Positions 28,443-38,762 of a DNA stretch of 64,000 nt are shown in pieces. A model generated the notes under the pieces. The model ran no database searches, was not told where the DNA came from, and worked only from the letters and a program-made list of their open reading frames with translations. Source of the stretch: Acinetobacter puyangensis (GTDB lineage: Bacteria > Pseudomonadota > Gammaproteobacteria > Pseudomonadales > Moraxellaceae); the NCBI RefSeq assembly GCF_900096995.1, contig NZ_OANT01000001.1, positions 62,001-126,000 on the forward strand, written 5' to 3'. Numbering within the stretch: position 1 is the first letter of the stretch; each line of letters starts with the position of its first letter. The position numbers were made by a program, and so were the translations under genes.

Positions 28443-29924
28443 TTAAGCGGATTTTTTAGGTTGATAATTACGCTTAAGTTGCTGCACTAAATCATAAATG
28501 TGATGAATATTTAGGCTTAGTTTAGCACGAGTACAGGCAACATAGAGCAAACGTAGCTCTTCCGGATTAATTTTGTGATCTAACTGATTGAGTTTAAATT
28601 GATAATCATCTTCAAGATGGACCCGGTTCCATTCCAGTCCCTTGGCTTTATGTGCGGTGGAAATGACATAGTCTGCCTGTGCAATCGGGGTGATTTTTTC
28701 CAGTGCTTGCTTTAATGGTGCAGTGCCATGATCATCGACCAGTTTGACTAGCGGTTTAATATCACTGCCATCATTGGTTTCACAGTATTCATGCACATCA
28801 TGCCAGGAGTTAAACCATGCCAGTTCTGGCACATCGGTAACGCGCTTGCCTTGTTTCAGTGCTGTAGCAGCATCAATAAAGCGGGTAAGGCGTGGATGAT
28901 CAGCTTGTAGACTGACTTTATCGCCTTGCAACAAACCGCTGAGTAATAATTCCATGGCTCGGGCATTGGTACGGCATAAAATTGCATCACGCATTTTGGT
29001 ATGCGGTTTATTCACCACTTTGGATTGAATCTCGCTATAGCCATGTAAAGGTACGGTTTCTTTCAAGGCATATAACAGATAATTGGCGACATCGGCAATC
29101 TCTTCACCAAAACGAAACGATGTGGTTAAACGGCTTTCCGGCAAAGGCAGTTGCTGCATGGCATTGACGGCACCCCGCCAGGCATAGATTTGCTGATGCG
29201 CATCACCGACATAGATCACTTGTGCATTACGTTGTTTGAGTAATATTCCCAGCATCAAAGGGTCGGCATCCTGTGCTTCATCAAACAGAATATAATCGCT
29301 TGGAATATTCGGTTCGGACAATGCCCAGAGTTTTAAATAAATATCATGCCCAATCCCGGCCTGATGGTTCGGATTGATAGAATCTAGCCAGCGGCGTTCC
29401 AGTGAAGGATAAAGGGCTTTTTGTAGTTCGTCGGCATCATCGGGATGTAACCAGTCGGGTACCGGAATATGGCGTGGGGCAGGGTATTGTGCATTGGTCG
29501 CACAAAACTGACTCACGCCATTGGACACCAGACTCGCTAGACGGTTTGGCATTAACAGATATTTTTCATAGCGGCTTCCCATCATGCGGCGCAGCGTGAT
29601 CGGTTGTAGCTGATACTCGTTGGCGAGATAGCTGGGGCTTAATCGTGGTAAACGCAATTTGTCGGTAATATTGCGTGGCACACTGCGATACGCCAGTGAG
29701 TGGAAGGTACGGCAGTCCACACCCTGATTGAAGCGTTGTTGTGCATGGTTAGCGATGGCTTTGTTAAATGCCAGATACAAACCACGCCGCTGCGGCATAG
29801 CCTGACTGATCATTTGTAATGTGGTGGTTTTACCTGTACCTGCATACGCAACAATTTTAAAAGAATGACCTAAGCGGGCAGTATCAATCGCTATGGCTTG
29901 TTCTTTGGTTGCATGCATTAACAC
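28443..29924 (-). CDS. SF1 (UvrD/FBH1-like) DNA helicase
   Basis: A 493-residue superfamily 1 helicase. Walker A AYAGTGKT lies at 26-33, motif Ia is near LAFNKAIANHA, and motif II is FDEAQD at 214-219. Motif III is GDAHQQIYAWRGA at 240-252, motif IV lies near TTSFRFGEEIA, and motifs V/VI are AHKAKGLEWNRV and LLYVACTRAK. The pattern is closer to FBH1-type helicases than to UvrD or Rep, and it lacks the long 1B/2B inserts. The downstream AAA ATPase gene is probably in the same operon. Helicase/ATPase pairs occur in antiphage systems (for example Gabija) and in recombination control. Confidence 0.85.
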   Translation of the reverse strand: MLMHATKEQAIAIDTARLGHSFKIVAYAGTGKTTTLQMISQAMPQRRGLYLAFNKAIANHAQQRFNQGVDCRTFHSLAYRSVPRNITDKLRLPRLSPSYLANEYQLQPITLRRMMGSRYEKYLLMPNRLASLVSNGVSQFCATNAQYPAPRHIPVPDWLHPDDADELQKALYPSLERRWLDSINPNHQAGIGHDIYLKLWALSEPNIPSDYILFDEAQDADPLMLGILLKQRNAQVIYVGDAHQQIYAWRGAVNAMQQLPLPESRLTTSFRFGEEIADVANYLLYALKETVPLHGYSEIQSKVVNKPHTKMRDAILCRTNARAMELLLSGLLQGDKVSLQADHPRLTRFIDAATALKQGKRVTDVPELAWFNSWHDVHEYCETNDGSDIKPLVKLVDDHGTAPLKQALEKITPIAQADYVISTAHKAKGLEWNRVHLEDDYQFKLNQLDHKINPEELRLLYVACTRAKLSLNIHHIYDLVQQLKRNYQPKKSA

Positions 29925-29973
29925 GTTCTCTTATGCTGGGATAGTGAAAAATCACCAGATTGGGTACAAACAA

Positions 29974-30753
29974 TCATGTACGGCTCGCTTTTTCTTGTAG
30001 ACCAGATAAACCCTGACGACGTGCCAGTTCGTCCAGTACCAATTGCGGATCAAGATCGAAATAGCCCAGCATAATAATGCTATGAAACCAGATATCGGCT
30101 GTTTCATAAATCACATCATTTTTATTTTCTTCACTGGCAAGTGTTGCATAATCCTTGGCAGCAAGAATAGTTTCAGTGCTTTCTTCGCCAATTTTTTCCA
30201 GAATTTTATTGATGCCTTTTTTGTATAGGCTGGCAACATAGGAGTGATCGGCATCGGCAGCTTTGCGTTGCTGCATCAATTGGCCTAGATGGGTCAGCAC
30301 ATCAACCTGTTCTGATTTTGCTGTAGATGCATTCATTAATGCAGTATGGCGATGTTCAGTGTGTGCTTTTTCGCCATAAATCGCATCGGGATCTTTAAGT
30401 TGTGCATCCACGATTTCCCAGCCATGTGGGGTCAGTTTGCGATAGAAACAGGATTCCCGTCCCGTATGGCAGGCAATGCCGCCATGTTGTTCAACTTGTA
30501 GGATAATTACGTCACCATCACAATCCAAACGAATTTCATGTACGGTCTGGAAATGTCCTGATTCTTCACCCTTATGCCAGAGTTTTTGACGGGAACGTGA
30601 GTAATATACGGCCTGATTCTTTTCTGCGGTCAGTTGTAAGGCCTCACGATTCATCCAGGCGACCATCAATACACGACCAGTTTGATGATGTTGTGCAATT
30701 GCCGGAATTAAACCATTTGCATCGAATTTAACTTCATCTAACCAGTTTGACAT
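29974..30753 (-). CDS. hisI: Histidine biosynthesis bifunctional phosphoribosyl-AMP cyclohydrolase / phosphoribosyl-ATP diphosphatase
   Basis: I take ATG 30753 ([17 protein letters not shown]), giving 259 residues; the upstream ATG at 30792 adds an atypical 13 residues. The N-terminal HisI domain (1-120) has [14 protein letters not shown] and [31 protein letters not shown], with zinc/magnesium ligands. The C-terminal HisE domain (about 150-245) has [24 protein letters not shown]. Together they perform steps 2 and 3 of histidine synthesis in the cytoplasm. hisA lies 28 kb away in the same window, so histidine genes are dispersed. Confidence 0.92.
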   Translation of the reverse strand: MSNWLDEVKFDANGLIPAIAQHHQTGRVLMVAWMNREALQLTAEKNQAVYYSRSRQKLWHKGEESGHFQTVHEIRLDCDGDVIILQVEQHGGIACHTGRESCFYRKLTPHGWEIVDAQLKDPDAIYGEKAHTEHRHTALMNASTAKSEQVDVLTHLGQLMQQRKAADADHSYVASLYKKGINKILEKIGEESTETILAAKDYATLASEENKNDVIYETADIWFHSIIMLGYFDLDPQLVLDELARRQGLSGLQEKASRT

Positions 30754-30899
30754 GTGTAGGACTTCCATCAGGTAAAAAAGAACACGGGACATCTATTATA
30801 AGCATTCCTGCGTCGGCATGGGAAAATAAAATGATGTACTGCGTTGATCCCTTTTAAAACGTATTGTATCCATGATGCATTTTTATTCCCCTTTATGCA

Positions 30900-31802
30900 T
30901 TAATCTTTAAGCTTTGGATACGCAAGATAATGTCTTGCATTTGCCACTAGATGTTGCGTAAGTTTCTGTAAGGGTAAGGATTGTTGTTGCCAGTGGTGCC
31001 AATACAGCGCAACATCTACTGCGCAAGGCTCATAAAGCTCAATCAGTGATTGTGGTGCTAATTCGTTCAATTGTAATTCTGGTACCATCCCATAGCCCAG
31101 ACCTAGCCGTATTGCCGTAACAAAACTTTCCGACGCAGGAATGCTCGAGTAAGGGTAACTATTTTGTACTAAACCAAACCGATTTTGCATTACATCAAAA
31201 TGCAGATGATCTTTATCATTAAAAATTATGGCAGGGGCGAGACGAAAAGCTTCACGGGTGATGCCATGTGTAAACCATTTTTGCACAAAATTGGGGGTGG
31301 CCACCATTTTGTAACGTATATTTCCAAGGAAAATAGCTTCACAACCATGCATGGGTCGTGCTTGCATGGAGATGCAACCATGGACTAAACCCGTTTCTAA
31401 CAGTGCATAAGTTCGGGATTGATCATCAACATGAATTTCTGCAATCAGCTGTTGCTGAATAAGTGTCTCCGTAATAGCCGGCAATAACCAGGTTGCGAGG
31501 GAATCTTCATTTGAGCCAATCCGTACTTTAAAAAAGTTCTTATTCGTTTTTGCTTTTAAATCATGTAAAAGTTTTTGTTCTCTTAATTTTGCATGTTGTA
31601 AATATTGCACCACTTCAAGACCTGCCTGTGTGGCGGTACAGGGACGTGTGCGGTTGATTAATAATGTCCCCAAAGATTTTTCCAGTGCCTGTACTCGTAA
31701 TGAAACCGCAGCAGCTGTTAAAAACAATTCTTTGGCCGCACTTTCAAAACTGCCTGTTTTAATCACTGCGAGAAAGGCATTGCACTGCTTTTTATCAAAC
31801 AT
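30900..31802 (-). CDS. LysR-family regulator, ArgP/IciA-like
   Basis: A 300-residue LysR regulator. The N-terminal helix-turn-helix (1-65) reads MFDKKQCNAFLAVIKTGSFESAAKELFLTAAAVSLRV, typical of ArgP. The substrate-binding domain follows (about 92-290). It is divergent from a LysE/ArgO-type exporter gene with about 110 bp between, so it most likely activates that exporter in response to lysine or arginine. The effector is inferred from family. Confidence 0.85.
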   Translation of the reverse strand: MFDKKQCNAFLAVIKTGSFESAAKELFLTAAAVSLRVQALEKSLGTLLINRTRPCTATQAGLEVVQYLQHAKLREQKLLHDLKAKTNKNFFKVRIGSNEDSLATWLLPAITETLIQQQLIAEIHVDDQSRTYALLETGLVHGCISMQARPMHGCEAIFLGNIRYKMVATPNFVQKWFTHGITREAFRLAPAIIFNDKDHLHFDVMQNRFGLVQNSYPYSSIPASESFVTAIRLGLGYGMVPELQLNELAPQSLIELYEPCAVDVALYWHHWQQQSLPLQKLTQHLVANARHYLAYPKLKD

Positions 31803-31911
31803 ATTGTCCTAAAAAAATTTAGTATCCCATAAATATTTTTAAGTTTACTGCTTATTGTTGCAAGTACCAAGACAATACATTCCCATTGAAATTGATAAAA
31901 TTAAGATCGCG

Positions 31912-32514
31912 ATGACAAATTTTATTGCTGGGTTGAGTATTGGATTTTCTTTGATTTTGGCCATTGGGGCACAAAATGCTTTTGTCCTAAAACAGGGTTT
32001 AAAAAAACAATATGTTTTCATCATTTGTTTGATTTGTGCATTATCGGATTCTATCTTAATCTTTTTGGGCGTTACCGGTTTCGCCAAAATTATTCAGCAT
32101 TATCCGATGATTGTGGTGATTGCCAAGTATCTGGGTGCGGTTTTTTTATTTGCGTATGGCGGCAAACATTTTTATCGGGCCATTCAACATAATGATGGCC
32201 TGCAAGCCAGTGCAACCGAACACCATAATGTTTATCAGATGATTGCAATGAGTTTGGCCTTCACTTGGCTGAATCCTCATGTTTATTTAGATACCTTGTT
32301 TTTAATTGGTGCTGTATCGATCAAATATCAAGATGACAGCTATTTATTCGCATTAGGTGCGATGATGGCCTCGTGGATTTTCTTTTTTAGTCTGGGCTTT
32401 GGTGCAAGACTGTTGTTGCCTTTATTTCGGCAACCACGCGCATGGCAAATACTGGATCTACTCATTGGACTGGTGATGTGGGGCATTGCTTTGTCTTTGC
32501 TTGTAAAAACCTGA
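31912..32514 (+). CDS. LysE/ArgO-family amino acid exporter
   Basis: From ATG 31912 the protein has 200 residues with about six transmembrane segments. The family signature is FIAGLSIGFSLILAIGAQNAFVLKQGL, and LAFTWLNPHVYLDTLFLIGAVS matches ArgO/LysE. It exports basic amino acids (arginine, lysine or canavanine) across the inner membrane. An in-frame TTG at 31855 would extend it by 19 residues; the ATG fits the family start. Divergent ArgP-like regulator next door. Confidence 0.87.
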   Translation: MTNFIAGLSIGFSLILAIGAQNAFVLKQGLKKQYVFIICLICALSDSILIFLGVTGFAKIIQHYPMIVVIAKYLGAVFLFAYGGKHFYRAIQHNDGLQASATEHHNVYQMIAMSLAFTWLNPHVYLDTLFLIGAVSIKYQDDSYLFALGAMMASWIFFFSLGFGARLLLPLFRQPRAWQILDLLIGLVMWGIALSLLVKT

Positions 32515-32608
32515 TAAACAACGCATTGTGATGATATGTTTGCACTCAAACATTTAGCGCAATGGGATGACTGATACCTTGGTAACGTAATCCCACATAT
32601 TGTATCGG

Positions 32609-34306
32609 TTATTTCCAGTATTTTAATTTGGAAGTATGACCAATGCCGACATTAAAGCGATTGGTCGGATCAAGATACTGATAATGTTGTTTTAAGGCCG
32701 GCTTGGCAACGTATAAATGTCCGACGTTATGTTCTGCCGGATATTCTGCACCACGCTGATCCAGCAATGCCCACATCTGATGTTCCATCTTTAAAGGATC
32801 GACGCCTTTTTTCACAATATAATCCTGATGGAATACATGGCAGAGGAAATGACCATAATAGAGTTTATGGAGAATTTGTTGATCCATCTCTTGCGGTAAA
32901 GTTTCCAGCCATTCTCGGTCATTGCGACGTAAGGCAATATCCAGTGCCACGATATCTTCGACTTCATCTTGATGGGTATCTCGATAACGTATTGCGGCAC
33001 CTGCGACTGCAAAACGGTGTAAAAAAGCCTTGCGTCCTTCATCCGCATTACAGAGAAAAAAATGACCTTGTGCATGTTGTGCAAAATATTCGGATAAAAA
33101 GTCTTTGACCTGTGCTACGTCCTGATCTTCGATCCGTAAAATCAGATGATGTTCATATAAATCCCGGAATTGATTCATGCGCTCGGGTAAATGATTCGGT
33201 AATACTGCCGTGACCATTTGCAGGACTTTATCAGTTAAATGGCGTATGCCAAATTTTTCTAAATAACCATCGACCTTATCCTTTAATGCAAAGGCTTTAG
33301 GGACTCTGGCTGTGCCGAATTTTTCGATAAACAAAAAGGTATCTTTGCCATATTTTGCCCCGATGTCATAGGCAACCCGGTGGATATATTCCCCGGCAAT
33401 GGGCAGTCGGGCTAAATCTGTCAGTAGGTAACGACGAATTTCGGTTAAATCATCAATACTATTCGAACCAATATAAAACACCTGACTTTTGATTTTTTCA
33501 AAGGTATCCAGACGTACTGCAAATACACAAACCTTTCCGGCTGAACCTGAAGCCTCAAACAGTCGGCTTGGATCGGCATTAAAACGTGCTGGTGTGGCCT
33601 CATCTACCTGACAGACATCATGTGCATAGCGGTGATCGGAAGCATGTCGTGTTTGATCATCGTGGATATCTTGGCTTTGATAATTTTGTTGTTGTAAATT
33701 TTTAAGGATTTCTTCCGGTGTTGATCCCAGATCTACACCAAGATGATTGATTAATTTCAATTCACCTTGTGCATTGACTTGGGCATACAAGGCCAGTTCG
33801 GTATAGGCCGGGCCACGACGTACCAATGCGCCACCAGAGTTATTACATACCCCACCAAGGACTGAAGCACCGATACAGGAAGAACCAATCACAGAATGCG
33901 GTTCTCGATCATAAGGTAATAACTGCCGTTCCAGCGTATCGAGTGTTGCACCGGGTAGGCAAATCACCTGTTTACCGTCATTAATCACTTGTACACCGGC
34001 CAGACGGCGGGTACTGATGATGATTACAGGGCGATCATAATCTTCACCATACGGTGTAGAACCACCGGTTAATCCGGTATTGGCAGCCTGCATAATCACG
34101 ATGCAATCTGCGCAAACTGCAAGTTGTAATACCTGCCATTGTTCCAGTAAATTGCCGGGTGCCACGACAGCAAAAACTTTACCCTCACCAAAGCGTCGCC
34201 CTTGCCGATATAGACGGGTATCGACATCATCTGTCAAAACGTGTGCTGCACCGATAGCGGTTTTCAACTGACCTAACAGTTCGCTGGTCGAAAGTTTTTG
34301 CTGCAT
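32609..34306 (-). CDS. dld: Quinone-dependent D-lactate dehydrogenase
   Basis: A 565-residue FAD enzyme oxidising D-lactate to pyruvate and feeding electrons to quinone at the inner membrane. FAD-binding oxidoreductase segments (IIMQAANTGLTGGSTPYG and GASVLGGVCNNSGGALVRRGPAYTE) are in the first 200 residues. The membrane-binding and C-terminal cap regions (VEDIVALDIALRRNDREWLETLP and QDYIVKKGVDPLKMEHQM) match E. coli Dld (571 residues). It is last in the lactate operon, 14 bp after lldD. Confidence 0.93.
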   Translation of the reverse strand: MQQKLSTSELLGQLKTAIGAAHVLTDDVDTRLYRQGRRFGEGKVFAVVAPGNLLEQWQVLQLAVCADCIVIMQAANTGLTGGSTPYGEDYDRPVIIISTRRLAGVQVINDGKQVICLPGATLDTLERQLLPYDREPHSVIGSSCIGASVLGGVCNNSGGALVRRGPAYTELALYAQVNAQGELKLINHLGVDLGSTPEEILKNLQQQNYQSQDIHDDQTRHASDHRYAHDVCQVDEATPARFNADPSRLFEASGSAGKVCVFAVRLDTFEKIKSQVFYIGSNSIDDLTEIRRYLLTDLARLPIAGEYIHRVAYDIGAKYGKDTFLFIEKFGTARVPKAFALKDKVDGYLEKFGIRHLTDKVLQMVTAVLPNHLPERMNQFRDLYEHHLILRIEDQDVAQVKDFLSEYFAQHAQGHFFLCNADEGRKAFLHRFAVAGAAIRYRDTHQDEVEDIVALDIALRRNDREWLETLPQEMDQQILHKLYYGHFLCHVFHQDYIVKKGVDPLKMEHQMWALLDQRGAEYPAEHNVGHLYVAKPALKQHYQYLDPTNRFNVGIGHTSKLKYWK

Positions 34307-34320
34307 GGTGAATCTTCCTT

Positions 34321-35475
34321 TTATATTTCGATGCGTTTATCGAGACTGACCAGACATTCCGGTTTAATGTCCTGAATGGTTTTGGCACCGGTTAAGGTCA
34401 TGGCGACACGCATTTCTTTATCAATTAAATCCAATAGATGAGAGACCCCTTGTCCGCCTGCCGCACCCAGTGCATAGACAAAAGCACGCCCGAGCATACA
34501 TAAGTCGGCACCCAGCGCAATCATGCGCACGATATCCAGACCATTACGAATGCCGGAATCTGCCAGAATTTTAATGTCACCTTTGACTGCATCGGCAATG
34601 GCGGGCAGGGCACGCGTGGTCGATAGCACACCATCAAGCTGACGACCACCATGGTTGGATACGACGATGCCATCTGCACCAAAGCGTACGGCATCTTTGG
34701 CATCTTCTGGATCGAGAATCCCTTTAATCACCATTGGGCCATCCCAAAATTCACGAATCCATTCCAGATCTTTCCATGAAATTGAGGGATCAAAGTTACT
34801 GCCCAACCAGCCGATATAATCTTCCAAACCTGTCGGTTTACCCAGATATTTGGAGATATTACCCAAATCGTGTGGACGTCCCAATAGGCCGACATTCCAT
34901 GCCCAGTGTGGATGAGTAAACGATTGCAGATAGCGTCGCATGGCTGCATTCTGACCACTCATGCCGGAATGGGCATCACGATAACGTGCGCCAGGTACCG
35001 GCATATCTACGGTAAATACCAGCGTTGTGCAACCGGCTGCCTTGGCACGTTCCAGCGCATTTTTCATAAAGCCGCGGTCACGTAGTACATACAGCTGGAA
35101 CCACATCGGACGTTGAATTGCCGGGGTGACTTCTTCAATTGGACAGACCGATACCGTGGAAAGTGTAAAAGGAATACCTTTTTTATCCGCTGCAACAGCG
35201 GCCTGAACCTCACCACGACGTGCATACATGCCGGTTAGACCAACAGGTGACAGGGCGACAGGCATGGACAACTTTTCATTGAAAATTTCTGTGTCCAGAC
35301 TTAATTCGGACATGTCGTTGAGGACACGTTGTCGTAAAGCAATTTTTGATAAGTCTTCTACATTACGTTGTAGGGTATATTCTGCATATGCGCCACCATC
35401 AATATAGTGGAATAAGAACGGCGGCAGGCGACGTCTGGCCGCTTCACGATAGTCATTAGAAGAAGAAATAATCAT
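34321..35475 (-). CDS. lldD: L-lactate dehydrogenase (FMN-dependent)
   Basis: A 384-residue member of the FMN alpha-hydroxy-acid oxidase family, oxidising L-lactate to pyruvate at the membrane. Conserved features include [19 protein letters not shown], the substrate loop [10 protein letters not shown], and the active-site stretch [12 protein letters not shown] with its catalytic histidine and arginine. E. coli LldD has 396 residues. The start lies seven bases after the lldR stop, so translation is probably coupled. Confidence 0.94.
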   Translation of the reverse strand: MIISSSNDYREAARRRLPPFLFHYIDGGAYAEYTLQRNVEDLSKIALRQRVLNDMSELSLDTEIFNEKLSMPVALSPVGLTGMYARRGEVQAAVAADKKGIPFTLSTVSVCPIEEVTPAIQRPMWFQLYVLRDRGFMKNALERAKAAGCTTLVFTVDMPVPGARYRDAHSGMSGQNAAMRRYLQSFTHPHWAWNVGLLGRPHDLGNISKYLGKPTGLEDYIGWLGSNFDPSISWKDLEWIREFWDGPMVIKGILDPEDAKDAVRFGADGIVVSNHGGRQLDGVLSTTRALPAIADAVKGDIKILADSGIRNGLDIVRMIALGADLCMLGRAFVYALGAAGGQGVSHLLDLIDKEMRVAMTLTGAKTIQDIKPECLVSLDKRIEI

Positions 35476-35481
35476 AGTGTA

Positions 35482-36225
35482 TTAACCTTTTTTAAATCGA
35501 GAGGCGCGTTCTAAACGGGCTTCGGCTTCGTCTATGCTTCGCACCTGTTGCACCACAAATTTGATATGGTCACATACGGCCAGCTGCGCACGCTCTGCAT
35601 CTTTGTGATCAATGGCATCCATCACTTCAAAATGTTGTAAATGAAGCTTTTCAAAACCATAGTCTTCGCTATAAACCTTCTTACGGCCAAGAACCACGTT
35701 ATATTGCAGCAGGTCAAACAGACCATGCATAATCTGGATGAGCACCACATTATGCGAGGCTTCGGCAATCGCCAGATGGAAGTTTGCATCGGCATGTGCA
35801 GCCTGATCTGCATCACCAATTTGTTGATAATGGGCAATCCGGTCGTAATAATAATGAATGCGCTTGCGATCTTCGGCAGTTGAGCGCTGTGCTGCATACC
35901 ATGCGGTGCCACCTTCAAGCACCAGACGTGCTTCCTGCACATCAAAACGATAAAGTGGATCTTCGTCGATGAGATGGCTTAACGGACGCACAATTAATTG
36001 ATCTGACCAGTTTTCCGGTAATTTCTGAATATAGGTGCCATCTCCGATCCGGCTGGCAAGCAATCCCATACTATTCATTTTTTGCAGCGCTTCCCGTAAT
36101 GAGGCACGGGAAACACCCAGCTGCTGGCATAATTGCCGTTCAGAAGGCAGTCGATCTCCAACCTGTAAATTCAGCTGTTCAATCAGCGCTTTAAGCTTTT
36201 TAACCACCTGATCTGCAACTTTCAT
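35482..36225 (-). CDS. lldR: GntR/FadR-type lactate regulator
   Basis: From ATG 36225 the protein has 247 residues (MKVADQVVKKLKALIEQ); the upstream ATG at 36270 would overlap lldP by 16 bp. The winged helix-turn-helix (about 1-70; ERQLCQQLGVSRASLREALQKM) and an FCD sensor domain (about 95-230, with metal-binding His and Asp residues) define FadR-type LldR/PdhR. It represses the operon without L-lactate and is encoded between lldP and lldD. Its operators are at 37978 and 38065. Confidence 0.9.
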   Translation of the reverse strand: MKVADQVVKKLKALIEQLNLQVGDRLPSERQLCQQLGVSRASLREALQKMNSMGLLASRIGDGTYIQKLPENWSDQLIVRPLSHLIDEDPLYRFDVQEARLVLEGGTAWYAAQRSTAEDRKRIHYYYDRIAHYQQIGDADQAAHADANFHLAIAEASHNVVLIQIMHGLFDLLQYNVVLGRKKVYSEDYGFEKLHLQHFEVMDAIDHKDAERAQLAVCDHIKFVVQQVRSIDEAEARLERASRFKKG

Positions 36226-36254
36226 TATGCCCCCAATCCCTTTTTTACGATGAT

Positions 36255-37922
36255 TTATGGAATCATCCATGGGAATACGTAGGCTTGCAAGGTAATTATA
36301 ATTCCGATAAACACGGTAAAGATGATGCTGTGTTTCACCGTAAATCGGAACAGATCTGATTCCTTGCCCACCAGTCCGACGGCAGCACAGGCGATCGCAA
36401 TGGATTGTGGAGAAATCATTTTACCGGTAACACCACCTGAGGTGTTCGCTGCCACCAGTAATACTTCCGGTACACCAATTTGCTGCGCTGTAGTCGCCTG
36501 TAATGCGCCAAACAGGGCATTTGCCGAGGTATCTGAACCGGTAAGGAATACACCCAGCCAGCCAAGGAATGGTGAGAAAAAGGTAAACGCTTGTCCGGTA
36601 TGTGCCAGTGCCAAAGCGAGTGTTGCCGACATACCGGAATAATTGGCAATAAATGCAAAGGCCAGTACCATGCCGATAGAATAAATTGGGGTTTTTAATT
36701 CATTGACTGTTTCGGCAAAAGTAACAACAGCATCTTTGGGACGCATTTTTAGGTAAATAATTGAAATAATCGCCGCAATCATAATTGCGGTACCGGTTGC
36801 CGAAAACCAGTCAAATTTATAAATGGCATCGTAATCGGTTGCTTCGGCCACAACAGGCGGCATTTTTTCAATCAATTGATGTAGGTATGGCACCTTGATT
36901 GAAATGACCCAGTCGCTTAACGCACCATCTTTGGCAAATAGTTTTTTAAACGGAGCAATACTCCATAAAGTCACCATGGCGGTTAAAATCGCAAATGGCG
37001 ACCATGCTTTGATGATTTGTTTTGCGCTATATTTGGTTTGCATTTGTGCAGCAATTTTTGCATCTACACTATTTTCTGTGTCAAAACGGAAAATATGTTT
37101 GGGCTGCCAAAACTTCATTAAGACGGTTAAGCTAACCAAAGACGCAATTGCAGCGGTAATATCTGGCAACTCTGGCCCGACAAAGTTTGATGTCAAATAT
37201 TGGGCAATTGCAAAAGAACCACCACCGACCAAAATTGCAGGCCAGGTTTCTTTTACCCCACGCCAGCCATCCATAATCGCCATAATCCAGATCAAGACAA
37301 TCGGCACCATAAAGGGTAATTGACGACCCACCATTTGACTGATTTCCATGGTGTCTACACCGGAAACCTGACCGGCAACAATAATCGGAATCCCCATGGC
37401 ACCAAAGGCAACCGGTGCAGTATTCACAATCAAACACAAACCAGCGGCATATAAGGGTTTGAAGCCTAATCCGACCAGTAATGCAGCGGTAATGGCCACG
37501 GGCGCACCAAAACCTGCGGCACCTTCCAAAAAGGTACCAAAAGCAAAACCAACCAGCAGCATTTGTAAACGCTGATCTTCGGTGATGGATAAAATAGAGG
37601 CGCGAATGATGTCAAATTGCCCGGTTTTGACGGAAATCTTATACAGAAATACCGCCCCAATGATAATCCAGGAAATTGGCCAAAGCCCGTAAAAGAAACC
37701 ATAAATTACCGATGCAAAAGCCATGCTGGTCGGCATGTCGTAAGCGAATAATGAAACCAGCAATGCCAGAATCACGGTAATTGTTCCTGCGACACTTCCT
37801 TTTAAGCGAAAAACAGCCAATGCTAAGAAAAAGAAAATGATAGGAATAAGTGCGATTAAGCTTGAAAACCAGATATTTCCAGCAGGGTCATAAACCTGTT
37901 GCCATTGTTGAAGCATTTTCAT
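36255..37922 (-). CDS. lldP: L-lactate permease
   Basis: A 555-residue inner-membrane symporter with about 12-14 transmembrane segments, importing lactate (and glycolate) with protons. Family markers are [40 protein letters not shown] and [20 protein letters not shown]. coli LldP has 551 residues. It is first in the operon lldP-lldR-lldD-dld, preceded by a 240-bp leader with two LldR sites. Confidence 0.94.
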   Translation of the reverse strand: MKMLQQWQQVYDPAGNIWFSSLIALIPIIFFFLALAVFRLKGSVAGTITVILALLVSLFAYDMPTSMAFASVIYGFFYGLWPISWIIIGAVFLYKISVKTGQFDIIRASILSITEDQRLQMLLVGFAFGTFLEGAAGFGAPVAITAALLVGLGFKPLYAAGLCLIVNTAPVAFGAMGIPIIVAGQVSGVDTMEISQMVGRQLPFMVPIVLIWIMAIMDGWRGVKETWPAILVGGGSFAIAQYLTSNFVGPELPDITAAIASLVSLTVLMKFWQPKHIFRFDTENSVDAKIAAQMQTKYSAKQIIKAWSPFAILTAMVTLWSIAPFKKLFAKDGALSDWVISIKVPYLHQLIEKMPPVVAEATDYDAIYKFDWFSATGTAIMIAAIISIIYLKMRPKDAVVTFAETVNELKTPIYSIGMVLAFAFIANYSGMSATLALALAHTGQAFTFFSPFLGWLGVFLTGSDTSANALFGALQATTAQQIGVPEVLLVAANTSGGVTGKMISPQSIAIACAAVGLVGKESDLFRFTVKHSIIFTVFIGIIITLQAYVFPWMIP

Positions 37923-37977
37923 CTCCTTGAAATGCTTGAAGTGTTTATCAATTAAGCAAAATTTACCATTCGAGATT

Positions 37978-37994
37978 AATTGGTCAGACCAATT
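37978..37994. promoter_or_regulatory. LldR operator, lldP-proximal
   Basis: AATTGGTCAGACCAATT is a 17-nt palindrome matching the TGGT-N3-ACCA pattern of FadR/LldR repressors. It sits 56 bp upstream of the lldP start. Confidence 0.8.
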
Positions 37995-38064
37995 TTATTT
38001 AAAAAAGCCAATTTAGGCTTGAGATGATAAATATTAAATCAATAACGTGCAATAAAAATACATT

Positions 38065-38079
38065 ATTGGTCAGACCAAT
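38065..38079. promoter_or_regulatory. LldR operator, lldP-distal
   Basis: ATTGGTCAGACCAAT has the same core as the proximal site, with centres 86 bp apart. Two sites of this kind flanking the promoter are typical of lactate operons and could allow DNA looping. Confidence 0.75.
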
Positions 38080-38165
38080 TTGGGTAATTTAAGGGTATAC
38101 TTTTGGATGATATGTAAGTCGTTTATAGTGTTTTCATGACGTGCTGCTGTTATTGTTTGACGATA

Positions 38166-38633
38166 TTATTGGCTGATATCCAGATATAAGGTTTCCTTTA
38201 CCTCTTCCATCACGATATGACTGCGGGAGGAAGCAGAAGCGGGCAGATTTTTTAATACTTTCCCCAATAGCCGTCGATAAGCACTCATTTCTTTTAGGCG
38301 GGCTTTAACCAGATAGTCAAATTCACCGGAAATCAGATGGCATTCCAATACTTCGGGAATTTGGCTTAAATCCTGCGCCACCTGATCAAATACATCACCG
38401 GATTTTGCCGATAATTTAATTTCCATAAACACCAATAGACTCCGGTCAACTTGGTTGGGATTAAGACGGGCATAATACCCCATGATAATGCCTTCCCGTT
38501 CCAGCCGTTTGACCCGTTCCGAACAGGGGGTGGTAGAAAGATTAACACGGGCAGCCAGTTCGCTGATGGCAATACGTCCTTCTTGTTGCAAGATATCCAG
38601 AATCATTCGATCTGTTCGATCCAGCGCGCGCAT
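38166..38633 (-). CDS. Lrp/AsnC-family regulator
   Basis: A 155-residue feast/famine regulator. The helix-turn-helix (about 7-60; RIAISELAARVNLSTTPCSERVKRLEREGII) is followed by the alpha/beta RAM effector domain (about 65-145; VLECHLISGEFDYLVKARL). It is divergent from dadA across 129 bp, so it most likely activates D-amino-acid dehydrogenase in response to alanine, like DadR of pseudomonads. That role is inference from position. Confidence 0.87.
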   Translation of the reverse strand: MRALDRTDRMILDILQQEGRIAISELAARVNLSTTPCSERVKRLEREGIIMGYYARLNPNQVDRSLLVFMEIKLSAKSGDVFDQVAQDLSQIPEVLECHLISGEFDYLVKARLKEMSAYRRLLGKVLKNLPASASSRSHIVMEEVKETLYLDISQ

Positions 38634-38762
38634 AATTTTTTCCTTTTTGATTTTTTACCAGATAAAAAACTAGATTTACCTGAATTATAGCGATGAAAAT
38701 AGCAAAATAAACTGCCTAAGAGTAAATATACTAGCAAAATAACGAAGGCTTTAAGTGGGAGC

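Noticed and set aside
27045..29924. Complete Gabija or Septu defence system
   Set aside because: The ATPase has no TOPRIM domain (GajA) and the partner is a helicase, not an HNH nuclease (PtuB). Kept only as a candidate novel pair.
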